Of a stretch of DNA of 64,000 bases, positions 33,861-43,798 are shown one piece after another (position 1 is the first letter of the stretch; each line of letters begins with the position of its first letter). A program made the translations under genes and the position numbers. The stretch is taken from the NCBI GenBank assembly GCA_963726405.1, contig CAVSCF010000014.1, positions 117,777-181,776 of the forward strand. Reading direction: 5' to 3'. Under the pieces are notes generated by a model. That model saw only the letters and a list, made by a program, of their open reading frames with translations, had not been told where the DNA came from and did not search any database. The stretch comes from JAOUJD01 sp963726405 (GTDB lineage: Bacteria; Pseudomonadota; Gammaproteobacteria; Burkholderiales; Burkholderiaceae_F).

Positions 33861-36194
33861 ATGCCGATGTCGGCCGTGCTCGCCTCTTCGCCGGAACGCC
33901 GCCGCGTGCGCGTGCGCGGGCTGGTGCAGGGCGTGGGCTTCCGTCCGTACGTCTATCGCCTGGCGTCCGAACTGGGACTGGCCGGCCGCGTGCTGAACGA
34001 CGGCGCGGGTGTGGAAATCGAGATCGAAGGCAGCGACGAACGCCTGGACGGCTTCGTCGCGCGGCTGCGCAGCGAGGCTCCGCCCCTGTCGCGCATCGAC
34101 AGCGTCGACGTCACGCCGATGGCGGCGCGCGGCGAGGTGACATTCGAGATCATCGCCAGCGCGGGCGGTCCCGTGGCGACGGGCATCACGCCGGACGCGG
34201 CGGTCTGTCCCGAGTGCCTGGCCGACATGTTCGACCCCGGCAACCGGCGCTGGCGTTACCCGTTCACCAACTGCACGCACTGCGGTCCGCGCTACACGAT
34301 CACGGGCCGCCTTCCGTACGACCGTCCGAACACCAGCATGGCATCGTTCGTCCAGTGCGCCGCCTGCCAGGCGGAGTACGACGCGCCCGCCGACCGGCGC
34401 TTCCACGCGCAGCCCAACGCGTGCCCCGCGTGCGGCCCGCGTCTTGCGCTGTGGGACAGCGCAGGCCGCCCGCTCGACGTCGCCGATCCGGTGGCCGCGA
34501 CGGTCGAACGGATCCTTGCCGGCCGCATCGTCGCCATCAAGGGGCTCGGCGGCTTCCACCTGGTGTGCGACGCGCGCAACGCCGGCGCGGTGGCCGAACT
34601 TCGCCACCGCAAGCAGCGCGAGGAGAAGCCGTTCGCCGTGATGTTCGCGAACATCCCGTCGATCACGCCGGTCGCGCGCCTGGGCCGGGCCACGGCGACT
34701 CTGCTCACTTCACCCGGGGGGCCCGTCGTCCTGCTGGTCAAGCAACCCGGCGCGGACGAGGCGCTGCCCGGTGTCGCGCCCGGCATGGCGACGCTCGGTG
34801 CGATGGTCCCCCACACACCGTTGCAGATGCTGCTGTTCCACGAAGCGGCCGGCCACCCCGCGGGCACGCGCTGGCTCAACCAGCCACAGCCGCTGGTACT
34901 CGTGATGACGAGCGCCAATCCCGGCGGCGAACCGCTGGTGATCGACAACGACGAAGCGGTGCGCCGTCTGGGATCGATCGCCGACGCGCTGCTGGTCCAC
35001 GACCGCGCCATCCTGATCCGGTGCGACGACAGCGTGGCCGCCGCCGACCTGAAGGGCGCACCCGTGTTCATTCGCCGCGCCCGTGGCTACACGCCCGCAT
35101 CGATTCGACTCGCCGAGGACGGACCGCCGGTGCTCGCGGTCGGCGCCTACCTGAAGAACACGATCTGCGTGACGCGTGGCGCCGAAGCCTTCCTGTCCCA
35201 GCACATCGGGTCCCTCGACAACGCCGCGACCTGCCTTGCGATGGAAGAAGCCGTCGGCCACCTGCTCGACGTGCTCGCCATCGAACCGGTCGCCGTTGCG
35301 CACGACCTGCATCCCGACGTCTACAGCACGCGGTTTGCCGCGCAGTTCGCCGCGCAGCGCGAAATTCCGCTGATCGGCGTGCAGCACCACCACGCGCACA
35401 TCGCGGCGGTCATGGCCGAGCACGGCATTGCACGGCCCGTCCTTGGCATCGCGCTCGACGGTGTGGGACTCGGCGACGACAGCGGCATCTGGGGCGGAGA
35501 ACTGCTGCTCGTCGACCAGGCGCGCTCCACGCGCGTCGGCCACCTGCGCGAACTGCCGCTGCCCGGCGGCGACCGCGCGGCACGCGAGCCCTGGCGGCTC
35601 GGCGCGGGCGTGCTGCATCTGCTTGGTCGCGCGGACGAGATCGAACGGCGCTTCGAGCAGCCCGCGGCGGCCATGGTGCGCCAGATGCTGCAGCAGGGCC
35701 TGAATGCTCCGATGACAAGCAGCATGGGCCGGTGGTTCGACGCCGCTGCCGCGCTGCTGGGCGTGTGCGCCGTGCAGACCTTCGAAGGCCAGGCGCCGAT
35801 GCTGCTCGAGGGCCTCGCCTCGGCCCATGGCGGCGTGCGTCCGCTCGCCGAGGGTTTTCGACTCGGCGCCGACGGTGTGCTCGATCTGCTGCCGCTCGCG
35901 CGGGTACTGCTCGACGCCCGCAGCCCCGGCTACGGCGCCGCCCTCTTCCATTCGACCCTGGTCGACGCACTCGCCACGTGGGCCGCCGCAGCTGCCTGCC
36001 GCGCGGGTATCGGCACGATCGCCCTGGGCGGCGGCTGCTTCCTGAATGCCATCCTGTCCACGGGCCTGCGCGCGCGGCTCGCCGCCGACGGCTTCGAGGT
36101 CATCGAGGCGCGCCAGGCGCCCGCCAACGATGGCGGCCTTGCGCTCGGCCAGGCGTTCGTCGCCCGCTGCGCGCTGTCCAGCCAAACACATTGA
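33861..36194 (+). CDS. hypF: carbamoyltransferase HypF
   Basis: A 777-residue HypF that makes the CN ligands from carbamoyl phosphate and passes them to HypE. Domains in order: acylphosphatase (VRGLVQGVGFRPYVYRLA, residues about 14-31), zinc-finger-like part with CPECLADMFDP, CTHCGPRYT, CAACQAEYD and CPACGPR, YrdC-like domain (AIKGLGGFHLVCDARN), and the Kae1-like carbamoyltransferase (VQHHHAHIAAVMAEHG, IALDGVGLGDD, ALGGGCFLN). All parts are complete. ATG at 33861 follows hypB after 2 bases. Confidence 0.95.
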   Translation: MPMSAVLASSPERRRVRVRGLVQGVGFRPYVYRLASELGLAGRVLNDGAGVEIEIEGSDERLDGFVARLRSEAPPLSRIDSVDVTPMAARGEVTFEIIASAGGPVATGITPDAAVCPECLADMFDPGNRRWRYPFTNCTHCGPRYTITGRLPYDRPNTSMASFVQCAACQAEYDAPADRRFHAQPNACPACGPRLALWDSAGRPLDVADPVAATVERILAGRIVAIKGLGGFHLVCDARNAGAVAELRHRKQREEKPFAVMFANIPSITPVARLGRATATLLTSPGGPVVLLVKQPGADEALPGVAPGMATLGAMVPHTPLQMLLFHEAAGHPAGTRWLNQPQPLVLVMTSANPGGEPLVIDNDEAVRRLGSIADALLVHDRAILIRCDDSVAAADLKGAPVFIRRARGYTPASIRLAEDGPPVLAVGAYLKNTICVTRGAEAFLSQHIGSLDNAATCLAMEEAVGHLLDVLAIEPVAVAHDLHPDVYSTRFAAQFAAQREIPLIGVQHHHAHIAAVMAEHGIARPVLGIALDGVGLGDDSGIWGGELLLVDQARSTRVGHLRELPLPGGDRAAREPWRLGAGVLHLLGRADEIERRFEQPAAAMVRQMLQQGLNAPMTSSMGRWFDAAAALLGVCAVQTFEGQAPMLLEGLASAHGGVRPLAEGFRLGADGVLDLLPLARVLLDARSPGYGAALFHSTLVDALATWAAAAACRAGIGTIALGGGCFLNAILSTGLRARLAADGFEVIEARQAPANDGGLALGQAFVARCALSSQTH

Positions 36195-36201
36195 GACTGC
36201 C

Positions 36202-36444
36202 ATGTGCCTAGCCATCCCCGCCCGCGTCGTCGAAGTGCTCCCGGATTCCCAGGGCATGATCGACGTCGGCGGCGTGCGCAAGCGGATTTCCCTCGAGCTC
36301 GTGACCGGCGTCGTGCCCGGCGACTACGTGATCGTCCACGTCGGCTACGCGCTCCAGAGACTCGACCCCGACGAGGCCGCCCGCACGCTGGCGCTCTTTG
36401 CCGAGGCGGGCAACGACGGCGGACCGGCCGCGGAGGCCGCATGA
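36202..36444 (+). CDS. hypC: hydrogenase chaperone HypC
   Basis: An 80-residue HypC starting MCLAIPARV with the essential Cys2. It carries the Fe(CN)2CO unit between HypD and the large subunit precursor. It is 7 bases after hypF and overlaps hypD by 4 bases. HupF at 28985 is the second, longer member of this family in the locus. Confidence 0.95.
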   Translation: MCLAIPARVVEVLPDSQGMIDVGGVRKRISLELVTGVVPGDYVIVHVGYALQRLDPDEAARTLALFAEAGNDGGPAAEAA

Positions 36445-37580
36445 AGTACATCGACGAGTTTCGCGACGGCGAGGTGGCGCGCGCCATCGCCCGTCGCATC
36501 GGCGAGGAAGCGCAACCGGGCCGCAGCTACAACCTGATGGAATTCTGCGGGGGGCACACGCACGCCATCTCGCGCTACGGCATCAAGGACCTGCTGCCGG
36601 ACAGCGTCAACATGATCCACGGGCCGGGCTGCCCGGTGTGCGTGCTGCCGATCGGCCGCATCGACAACGCGATCGAACTGGCGTCGGAGAACAAGGCGAT
36701 CGTCTGCACCTACGCCGACACGATGCGCGTGCCGGCCTCGGGCGGACTGTCGCTGATGAAGGCAAAGGCGCGCGGCGCCGACATCCGCATGATCTACTCG
36801 GCCGCCGATGCCCTGAAGATCGCGCAGGACAACCCGGGCCGCGAAGTCGTCTTTTTCGCGATCGGGTTCGAGACGACGACACCACCGACGGCCATCGTGA
36901 TCCGCCAGGCAAAGGCGCTCGGCCTCGCGAACTTCACTGTCTTCTGCAACCACGTGCTGACACCGTCGGCGATCACGCACATCCTCGAGTCGCCGGAGGT
37001 CCGCGAACTCGGCACCTTGCCGCTCGATGGCTTCATCGGGCCCGCGCACGTCAGCACGGTGATCGGCAGCCAGCCCTACGAATACTTCGCCGAGGAGTAC
37101 CAGCGTCCCGTCGTCATCGCGGGCTTCGAGCCGCTCGACGTCATGCAGGCCATCCTGATGCTCGTGCGGCAGCTGAACGACGGCCGCGCGGAGGTCGAGA
37201 ACGAGTTCACCCGGGCGGTCACGCGCGAGGGCAACGAGAAGGCCAAGGCGCTGGTCGCCGATGTGTTCGAACTGCGCAAGTCGTTCGAGTGGCGCGGACT
37301 CGGCGAAGTGCCCTACTCGGCCCTTCGCATCAAGGACGCCTATGCCGACTTCGACGCCGAGCAGCGGTTCGGCATCACCTACCGCTCGGTCGCCGACAAC
37401 AAGGCGTGCGAATGCGGCGCGATTTTGCGGGGAGTGAAGAAGCCGACCGACTGCAAGGTGTTCGGCACCGTGTGCACCCCGGAGAATCCGATCGGTTCGT
37501 GCATGGTCAGCTCCGAGGGCGCGTGCGCCGCGCACTACACCTATGGCCGCTTCAAGGACGTGAAGATCAAGGCGGCATGA
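36441..37580 (+). CDS. hypD: Fe-S scaffold protein HypD
   Basis: A 379-residue HypD, the scaffold on which the Fe(CN)2CO unit is built. Motifs: EFCGGHTHAI, GPGCPVCVLP, GFETTTPPTA and the [4Fe-4S] Cys set in the C-terminal part (CECGAILRG, CKVFGTVC, GSCMVSSEGACAA). All expected Cys residues are visible. It is translationally coupled to hypC (ATGA) and to hypE. Confidence 0.96.
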   Translation: MKYIDEFRDGEVARAIARRIGEEAQPGRSYNLMEFCGGHTHAISRYGIKDLLPDSVNMIHGPGCPVCVLPIGRIDNAIELASENKAIVCTYADTMRVPASGGLSLMKAKARGADIRMIYSAADALKIAQDNPGREVVFFAIGFETTTPPTAIVIRQAKALGLANFTVFCNHVLTPSAITHILESPEVRELGTLPLDGFIGPAHVSTVIGSQPYEYFAEEYQRPVVIAGFEPLDVMQAILMLVRQLNDGRAEVENEFTRAVTREGNEKAKALVADVFELRKSFEWRGLGEVPYSALRIKDAYADFDAEQRFGITYRSVADNKACECGAILRGVKKPTDCKVFGTVCTPENPIGSCMVSSEGACAAHYTYGRFKDVKIKAA

Positions 37581-38626
37581 GCACGATCAAGAAGGATTAC
37601 ATCCGGCCGGTCGACTTCAAGCACGGTCGCGTCGACATGACGCACGGCGGCGGGGGCCGCGCGATGGCGCAGCTCATCGACGAACTGTTCGCCGCCAGCT
37701 TCGCCAACGAGTGGCTCGCGCAGGGCAACGACGGCGCGGTGCTTCAGCCAACGCCCGGCCGCATGGTGGTGGCCACCGACAGCCACGTGGTGTCACCGCT
37801 GTTCTTCCCCGGCGGGGACATCGGCTGCCTGTCGGTTCACGGCACGCTCAACGACGTGGCGATGGCGGGCGCGAAGCCGCTCTACCTCGCCGCGGCGTTC
37901 ATCCTCGAGGAAGGCTTTCCGCTGGCGGACCTCAAGCGCATCGTCGAGTCGATGGCCGCCGCGTCCCGCGAAGCGGGGGTCCCTGTGGTCACCGGCGACA
38001 CCAAGGTGGTTGAAAAGGGCAAGGGCGACGGCGTGTTCATCACGACGACGGGTTTCGGCGTCGTGCCGCCCGGCGTGGAGATCTCCGGCGACCGCGCGCG
38101 CCCCGGCGACGCGATCCTGCTTTCCGGATCGATCGGCGACCACGGCGTGGCGATCATGTCGCTGCGGGAGAACCTCAGTTTCGAAACGACGATCGTGTCA
38201 GACACCGCCGCGCTGCATGGCCTCGTCGCCACGATGATCGATGCCGTGCCGTCGATCCACTGCCTGCGCGACCCGACCCGCGGCGGCCTCGGCACGACGC
38301 TGAACGAGTTCGCACGCCAGTCGGGCGTCGGCATGCTCATCCGCGAGGCGGACATTCCCGTGAAGCCCCAGGTCAACGCGGCGTGCGAGTTCCTCGGGCT
38401 CGACCCGCTGTACGTCGCCAACGAGGGCAAGCTCATCGCGATCTGTCCGGCCCGGGACGCCGAGCGACTGCTGGCGGTGATGCGTGCGCACCCGCGCGGG
38501 GCCGAGGCGGCCATCATCGGCGAGGTGGTCGAGGACACGCACTGCTTCGTGCAGATGGATACCGCGTTCGGCGGACGCCGCGTGGTGGACTGGCTCACCG
38601 GCGAGCAACTTCCGCGCATCTGCTGA
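37577..38626 (+). CDS. hypE: carbamoyl-dehydrating enzyme HypE
   Basis: A 349-residue AIR-synthase-like protein that dehydrates the carbamoyl group received from HypF to thiocyanate on its C-terminal Cys. The tail LPRIC carries this Cys. Other motifs: DMTHGGGGRAM, GNDGAVLQ, GTLNDVAMAGA and the glycine-rich DPTRGGLGTTLNEFA. It overlaps hypD by 4 bases. Confidence 0.96.
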   Translation: MSTIKKDYIRPVDFKHGRVDMTHGGGGRAMAQLIDELFAASFANEWLAQGNDGAVLQPTPGRMVVATDSHVVSPLFFPGGDIGCLSVHGTLNDVAMAGAKPLYLAAAFILEEGFPLADLKRIVESMAAASREAGVPVVTGDTKVVEKGKGDGVFITTTGFGVVPPGVEISGDRARPGDAILLSGSIGDHGVAIMSLRENLSFETTIVSDTAALHGLVATMIDAVPSIHCLRDPTRGGLGTTLNEFARQSGVGMLIREADIPVKPQVNAACEFLGLDPLYVANEGKLIAICPARDAERLLAVMRAHPRGAEAAIIGEVVEDTHCFVQMDTAFGGRRVVDWLTGEQLPRIC

Positions 38627-38637
38627 AGCGGACGGCG

Positions 38638-40365
38638 ATGCGCATCCTGCTGCTCGCGCATTCCTTCAACAGCCTGACGCAGCGGCTGTGGGTCGAGCTC
38701 ACCGACGCTCGCCACGAGGTATCGCTCGAGTTCGACGTACGCGACTCGGTGACGATCGAGGCGGTGCGGATGTTCCAGCCCGACCTGATCGTCGCGCCCT
38801 TTCTCAAGCGCGCCATCCCGGAAGCCGTGTGGAAGCACCACCGCTGCATCGTCATCCATCCCGGCATCCGCGGCGACCGCGGTCCGTCGGCCCTCGACTG
38901 GGCCGTGCTCGACGGCGAGTCGCGCTGGGGAGTGACGACGCTGCAGGCGAACGCGGAGATGGACGCGGGCGATATCCACGCCAGCGTGGAGTTCGACACG
39001 CGGCCGGCAAGCAAGGGATCGCTGTATCGCAACGAAGTGACCGAAGCCGCGATCGCCGCGCTGCACCTGACCCTGGCGCGCATCGCCGACGGCCTGCCGC
39101 CCGAACCGCTGGATTACGCGAGGCCCGGCATCCGCGGGCGACTGCGGCCGCCGATGAAACAGGCCGACCGCGCGATCGACTGGACGCGCGACGACACGAC
39201 CACGGTGCTGCGCAGGATCCGCTGTGCCGACGGCGTCCCGGGCGTCGCGGACTCCATCCTCGACCTGCCGGTGCACCTGTACGACGCCCATCCCGAAGCC
39301 GGGCTGCGCGGCCCCCCGGGCGCGGTTCTCGCGCAACAGCACGGCGCGATCTGCCGGGCGACGATCGACGGCGCCGTCTGGATCACCCACCTCAAGGCGT
39401 CGCTCGACGAGGACCGCCCCTTCAAGCTCCCCGCGGCGATGGTGCTCGGCGACCGGCTGGCCGGCGTCCCGGAAGTCCACGCCGCGCCGGATGACCCCGG
39501 CGATCCGGTCACGTGGCGCGACATCCGCTACGAGGAGTTCGGCGCCGTCGGCGTGCTGCACTTCCCCTTCTACAACGGCGCGATGTCCACGACGCAGTGC
39601 GAGCGCCTCACCGCTGCGTACCGCCGGGCCGCCGACCGGCCCACGAAGGTGATCGTGCTGGCGGGCGGCACCGACTTCTGGTCGAACGGCATTCACCTCA
39701 ACGTGATCGAAGCGTCGGAGCACGCGGCCGAGGAATCGTGGCGCAACATCAACGCGATCGACGATCTCGCGCTGGCGATACTGACGACCGGGTCGCACCT
39801 GACGGTCTCCGCCATGCAGGGCAACGCCGGCGCCGGCGGTGTGTTCCTCGCGCTCGCGGCCGATCGCGTGGTCGCCCGCTCCGGCATCGTCCTGAACCCG
39901 CACTACAAGGGCATGGGCAACCTGTACGGGTCGGAGTACTGGACCTACCTGCTGCCGCGCCGCGTCGGTGCGGAGGGTGCCCGACGGATCACCGAGGCGC
40001 GCCTGCCGCTCGGGACCGCAGCGGCGCAGTCACTGGGCCTGATCGACGCGCATTACGGCCACGCTCCGGCGCCCTTCCTCTCGGAGACGATTGCGCGTGC
40101 CCGGGAACTTGCCGGCGACGGCTGGGCGCAGCGCCTGGCCGACAAGCAGGCGCGGCGCGCGGCGGACGAGGCGGAGAAACCGCTGGCCCTCTACCGCGCC
40201 GAAGAACTGGAGCGGATGCGTCTGAACTTCTTCGGCTTCGACCCGAGCTACCACGTGGCCCGGTACAACTTCGTTCGGAAGGTCGCCAAGTCACGAACGC
40301 CGGTCTGGCTCGCGCGGCATCGGGACCGTCTCGCACGCCCGCCAGGCCCCTCCTCAACCCCCTAG
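38638..40365 (+). CDS. hypX: HypX, CO-forming hydrogenase maturation protein
   Basis: A 575-residue HypX. The N-terminal half resembles formyltransferases (FLKRAIPEAVW, VIHPGIRGDRGPSALDWA); the C-terminal half is an enoyl-CoA hydratase/crotonase-like domain (AMQGNAGAGGVFLALAADRV, NPHYKGMGNLYGSEYWTYLL). HypX converts the formyl group of formyl-tetrahydrofolate to CO for the active site under aerobic conditions (established for Ralstonia and Aquifex proteins). It is found with O2-tolerant hydrogenases, in line with the cysteines of HupS. It is the last gene of the hyp unit. Confidence 0.94.
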   Translation: MRILLLAHSFNSLTQRLWVELTDARHEVSLEFDVRDSVTIEAVRMFQPDLIVAPFLKRAIPEAVWKHHRCIVIHPGIRGDRGPSALDWAVLDGESRWGVTTLQANAEMDAGDIHASVEFDTRPASKGSLYRNEVTEAAIAALHLTLARIADGLPPEPLDYARPGIRGRLRPPMKQADRAIDWTRDDTTTVLRRIRCADGVPGVADSILDLPVHLYDAHPEAGLRGPPGAVLAQQHGAICRATIDGAVWITHLKASLDEDRPFKLPAAMVLGDRLAGVPEVHAAPDDPGDPVTWRDIRYEEFGAVGVLHFPFYNGAMSTTQCERLTAAYRRAADRPTKVIVLAGGTDFWSNGIHLNVIEASEHAAEESWRNINAIDDLALAILTTGSHLTVSAMQGNAGAGGVFLALAADRVVARSGIVLNPHYKGMGNLYGSEYWTYLLPRRVGAEGARRITEARLPLGTAAAQSLGLIDAHYGHAPAPFLSETIARARELAGDGWAQRLADKQARRAADEAEKPLALYRAEELERMRLNFFGFDPSYHVARYNFVRKVAKSRTPVWLARHRDRLARPPGPSSTP

Positions 40366-40497
40366 CCGTTCGGCTGTTCCAGCCCGGCTCTCGCCGGACC
40401 CATTGATCGCCGCCAAGGGGCGCCGCCGCCTTTGCATCCATGATGGGATGGTGATGTGGCGGCGGTCCAGGCGGGCCTTCGCCCCATCGGGAGAGAC

Positions 40498-40842
40498 ATG
40501 AACGCCCGCGTCGACCTGCCTGCGTCGCCCGAAGTGGACGCGGCCATCATGCGTGTGCTGGCCGCCGAACAGGCTGCGCGCGCCGAGGTGGAGCGCTGCA
40601 AGCGAAGCGCCGAGCAGACCCTGGAGGACGCGCATCGGCGCGCCCGCGAGATCGCCGAGCGCGCCGCCCGCCGTGCGGCCCGCGTTCACCGCTGGACCGA
40701 AGCCGCGATCGCCGCCCGCGTTGCCGCGCTCGAGTCGCAACGCGCTGAACTCCTGCGCTCGGCCGGCGACGAGGACGACGGCGCCGCCCTCGCGCGCGCG
40801 GTCGAGCGCCTCGCCGACGAACTGACGGGGAACGCGGGATGA
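40498..40842 (+). CDS. A/V-type ATPase peripheral-stalk coiled-coil subunit (G/H-like)
   Basis: A 114-residue protein that is almost entirely helical, with Ala/Glu/Arg heptads (AEQAARAEVERCKRSAEQTL, RAREIAERAARRAARVHRW). Such proteins pair with subunit E in the peripheral stalk. The ATG at 40498 has a GGGAGAG site. Identification rests mainly on its place as the first gene of the operon and its overlap with the next gene (ATGA). Direct sequence resemblance is low, as usual for this subunit. Confidence 0.65.
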   Translation: MNARVDLPASPEVDAAIMRVLAAEQAARAEVERCKRSAEQTLEDAHRRAREIAERAARRAARVHRWTEAAIAARVAALESQRAELLRSAGDEDDGAALARAVERLADELTGNAG

Positions 40843-41642
40843 CAGGCGGCGTGTCCATCGAATACGCGCACGCCCGCGTCTCGGCACGCCTGGGGCAGCG
40901 GCCGGACGAACGGCTGTGGCAGCAACTGCGTGCCCGGCGCCGGGTCGGTGCGCTGCTCGACGCCGTACGCAACTCGCCCGCGGCGCCGTATGTCAGCGGC
41001 ATCGATCCACGGGCCACGCCGGAGGGAATCGAACTGGCATTCCGGCAGCAGTTCCGGCTGCGGGTGGATGAAGCGGCGCAGTGGGCTCCCGACCCCTGGG
41101 TGGCCGCGGTGCGCTGGACGAAGCCGCTGATCGACCTGCCGGCGCTCGTTCATCTCGCGTCGGATCCCGCCTTGCCGGCGTGGCTGCGCGTCGACCCCGA
41201 GACCGCGCCCTATGCGCTGCCGACACTCGCAGAGCGGCATGCGGCACTCGCGGCCGGACCGTTGTCGCCGATCGCCGCCGCGTTGTCGGAAGCCGACCCT
41301 GACACGGCCCGGCCGCACACGCCGAAGCGTCTGCACCGCGCGCTCGACGCCTGGGAACGCCACTGGCGTTCGCTCTGGCCCGCGACGAGCGCGGACGAAC
41401 ACGCGAACCTCGATGCGCTCGCCCGCCTGCTCGTGAGGCACGAGCAGGACTTCGGATCACTGGCGGTGGACGAGGCCGCGAACGCGCGGCTCGTGCTGGC
41501 CGCGCGCCTGTCGAGCCTGATGCGGCGGGCGGCGGCCCAACCCGCGGCGCTCTTCGCATGGCTCGCGCTGCTGGCGCTCGATCTCGAACGCCTGCGCGCC
41601 GAATTCCTTGCGCGCGCCCTGGATGAAACGGGAGTCCTGTGA
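40839..41642 (+). CDS. A/V-type ATPase subunit C-like
   Basis: A 267-residue, mostly helical soluble protein. It starts SIEYAHARVSARLGQRPDE, which resembles the beginning of V-type subunit C/AC39 (the funnel that joins the central shaft to the membrane ring). The rest is divergent. Position between the stalk subunit and subunit I supports the call. Its stop codon shares a base with the ATG of subunit I. Confidence 0.65.
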   Translation: MTGGVSIEYAHARVSARLGQRPDERLWQQLRARRRVGALLDAVRNSPAAPYVSGIDPRATPEGIELAFRQQFRLRVDEAAQWAPDPWVAAVRWTKPLIDLPALVHLASDPALPAWLRVDPETAPYALPTLAERHAALAAGPLSPIAAALSEADPDTARPHTPKRLHRALDAWERHWRSLWPATSADEHANLDALARLLVRHEQDFGSLAVDEAANARLVLAARLSSLMRRAAAQPAALFAWLALLALDLERLRAEFLARALDETGVL

Positions 41643-43453
41643 TGCTGCGCCCGCAGCCGACTCGCTGGTTCGAGATCATCGCCGCGCGCAGCGACGCCTT
41701 CCTCACGCTCGAATCGCTCGCGGCCGCCGGCTGCGTCGAGGTCGAATGGCACGAAACGGATCGCCTGCCCGGAGCGAGCGGGTCTCCTGCAGAGGGTCTG
41801 AAGCAGCACGAAGAACTCGCGCGCACCTACAAGGCCTACTGGCCTGCAGCCGCGCGACGGCTGGCCCCGGAACGGCGTGCGCCCGCCGATGCGCTCGCCG
41901 CCGCCATTGCCGCCGTGAAGGGCTGGGCCGACGAGGCCGATCCCCTGATTCGCCAGCTGCAGGGGATCGAAGCGCGGATCTCCGAGCTTGCGCTGACCGA
42001 GCACGCGCTGCGTGAACTCGCGAACAGCACGGTCGACTTCCAGGCACTGGCGCAGGCGAAGCACGGGGTCGTCGCGGCACTGCTCGCCATACCGAACGAC
42101 GCCGAGATCGAGCTTCCCGTCAACGCGCTGACCCGCGTCGCCGCCTTGCCGAACGAGCGCCTGGTGCTCGCCATCGGCGCCCCGCAGGTTGTGGAGGCCG
42201 CAGCCCGTGCCGCGCTCGAGGCCGGCGGGCGACGCGCCCGCTTCCCTGACTGGCTGCAACCGACCGCGCAGGCCAACATCGCCCTCGTGGCCGCCAAGCT
42301 TGCCGAGGAGCAAGCCGTGCTGGAACCCGTGAAGCACGCGCTCGGGCAACTGGCCGACCGCCATGCCCTCCCGCAGGCCCTGGCGACGGTGGCGCGCGCA
42401 TCGTGGTGCTTCGAGCACGGCGGCGCGATCGAGAGCGGCGACGTCTTCGCGCGGATCACCGGATGGACCGTGGATGCGCAAAGGGTGGTCGATGCGCTCG
42501 AGCGGTGCGGCGCGCGCGCCGTCGTCGCATTTCCCACGCCGCCCCGCGGCGCCCGGCCGCCGCTCGTGCTGCGCAATCCGTGGTGGGCGCAGCCCTTCGA
42601 AGTGTTCACGCGACTTGTAGGCATGCCGGGGGCCGCCGGTGCCGATCCGAGCGCCCTGCTCGCCTTCGCCGTGCCGCTGATGTTCGGCTACATGTTCGGC
42701 GACGTCGGCCAGGGGCTCGTGCTGGCGCTCTTCGGCTGGCTCGTGCGGGATCGCCTGCCGGTGCTGCGCCTGCTGGTCCCGGGCGGCCTCGCCGCGGCGG
42801 TGTTCGGCCTCGTGTTCGGCAGCGTGTTCTCGCTCGAGACGGTGATCGCCCCGCTGTGGGTCGCGCCGCTCGAGCATCCGCTGCCGGTGCTCGTCGCCCC
42901 GATCGTCGGCGGCGCGCTGCTCCTCATCGTCGGACTCGCCCTGGGTGCCCTCGAAGCCTGGTGGGACGGCCTGCTCGGGCGCTGGTGGCTCGAGGATGCG
43001 CCGGTGCTGCTGAGTTACGTTGGCATCGCGGTCGGCTTCTTCGAACCCGCTGGCTGGCTGCTGGCGGCGGCGGGTGCGGTGTGGGCCATGGCCGGCGCAG
43101 CGGTGGAAGCGCACGGCGCGAAAGCGGCGCTTGGCGGCCTGGGCGAATGGCTCGAACGCACGCTGCAACTCGCCATCAATACCCTGTCGTTCGCGCGTGT
43201 CGGCGCGTTCGCCCTGGCCCACGCGGGGCTGTCGTCGGCCGTGGTCGCTCTCGCCGACAGCGCGGGCAATCCGCTGCTGTGGGGCGTAATCCTCGTCCTC
43301 GGCAACGTCCTGATCCTGCTGATCGAGGGCCTCGTGGTCTCGATCCAGACCACCCGCCTCGTGCTGTTCGAGTTCTTCACCCGCTTCTTCCGTGCCGAGG
43401 GCCGCGAGTTCCGCGCGCTGGCGGCCCCGCCTGTGATCACCGAGGAGAAATAG
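41642..43453 (+). CDS. A/V-type ATPase membrane subunit I (a-type)
   Basis: A 603-residue V_ATPase_I protein: a soluble half (1-330) that contacts the stalks and a membrane half with about seven helices. The start of the membrane part has FAVPLMFGYMFGDVGQGLVL, a family signature, and the ion-channel helices contain SFARVGAFALAHAGLS and EGLVVSIQTTRLVLFEFFTR, each with a candidate essential Arg. ATG at 41642 is used; a GTG one codon earlier is equivalent. This subunit carries the half channels for ion flow. Confidence 0.9.
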   Translation: MLRPQPTRWFEIIAARSDAFLTLESLAAAGCVEVEWHETDRLPGASGSPAEGLKQHEELARTYKAYWPAAARRLAPERRAPADALAAAIAAVKGWADEADPLIRQLQGIEARISELALTEHALRELANSTVDFQALAQAKHGVVAALLAIPNDAEIELPVNALTRVAALPNERLVLAIGAPQVVEAAARAALEAGGRRARFPDWLQPTAQANIALVAAKLAEEQAVLEPVKHALGQLADRHALPQALATVARASWCFEHGGAIESGDVFARITGWTVDAQRVVDALERCGARAVVAFPTPPRGARPPLVLRNPWWAQPFEVFTRLVGMPGAAGADPSALLAFAVPLMFGYMFGDVGQGLVLALFGWLVRDRLPVLRLLVPGGLAAAVFGLVFGSVFSLETVIAPLWVAPLEHPLPVLVAPIVGGALLLIVGLALGALEAWWDGLLGRWWLEDAPVLLSYVGIAVGFFEPAGWLLAAAGAVWAMAGAAVEAHGAKAALGGLGEWLERTLQLAINTLSFARVGAFALAHAGLSSAVVALADSAGNPLLWGVILVLGNVLILLIEGLVVSIQTTRLVLFEFFTRFFRAEGREFRALAAPPVITEEK

Positions 43454-43798
43454 ATGCGCCGCTTCGCCGTACCGATGCTGCTGATTGCGCTCACCGCCGT
43501 GCTCGCTGCGTTCGGCACCGCCCTGCTCGCCTTTCCCGAGACCGCGGCAGCCCAGGGGGCGCGTGCGAGCCTGCCGCCCGATGCCTGGGTCGCGGGCCTC
43601 CTTGCCGCGGCCCTCGCCACCGGGTTGTCGTCGATCGCCGGCGGCTACGCCGTGGCGAAACTCGGCACGGCGGCCGTCGGGGCGCTGGCCGAAAAGCCGG
43701 ACCTCTTCGGCCGACTGCTGATCCTCGTGGGTCTCGCCGAAGGGATCGCGATCTACGGCGTGATCATCTCGATCCTCATCCTGAACCGACTCGCATGA
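43454..43798 (+). CDS. A/V-type ATPase proteolipid subunit K (c-type)
   Basis: A 114-residue proteolipid. An N-terminal hydrophobic, signal-like helix (residues 1-34) is followed by one helical hairpin: GLSSIAGGYAVAKLGTAAVG and ILVGLAEGIAIYGVIISILI. The Glu of GLAEG is the ion carrier. Helix 1 of the hairpin lacks the Gln typical of Na+ rings, so proton use seems more likely (inference). It starts directly after the stop of subunit I and overlaps subunit F by 4 bases. Confidence 0.88.
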   Translation: MRRFAVPMLLIALTAVLAAFGTALLAFPETAAAQGARASLPPDAWVAGLLAAALATGLSSIAGGYAVAKLGTAAVGALAEKPDLFGRLLILVGLAEGIAIYGVIISILILNRLA

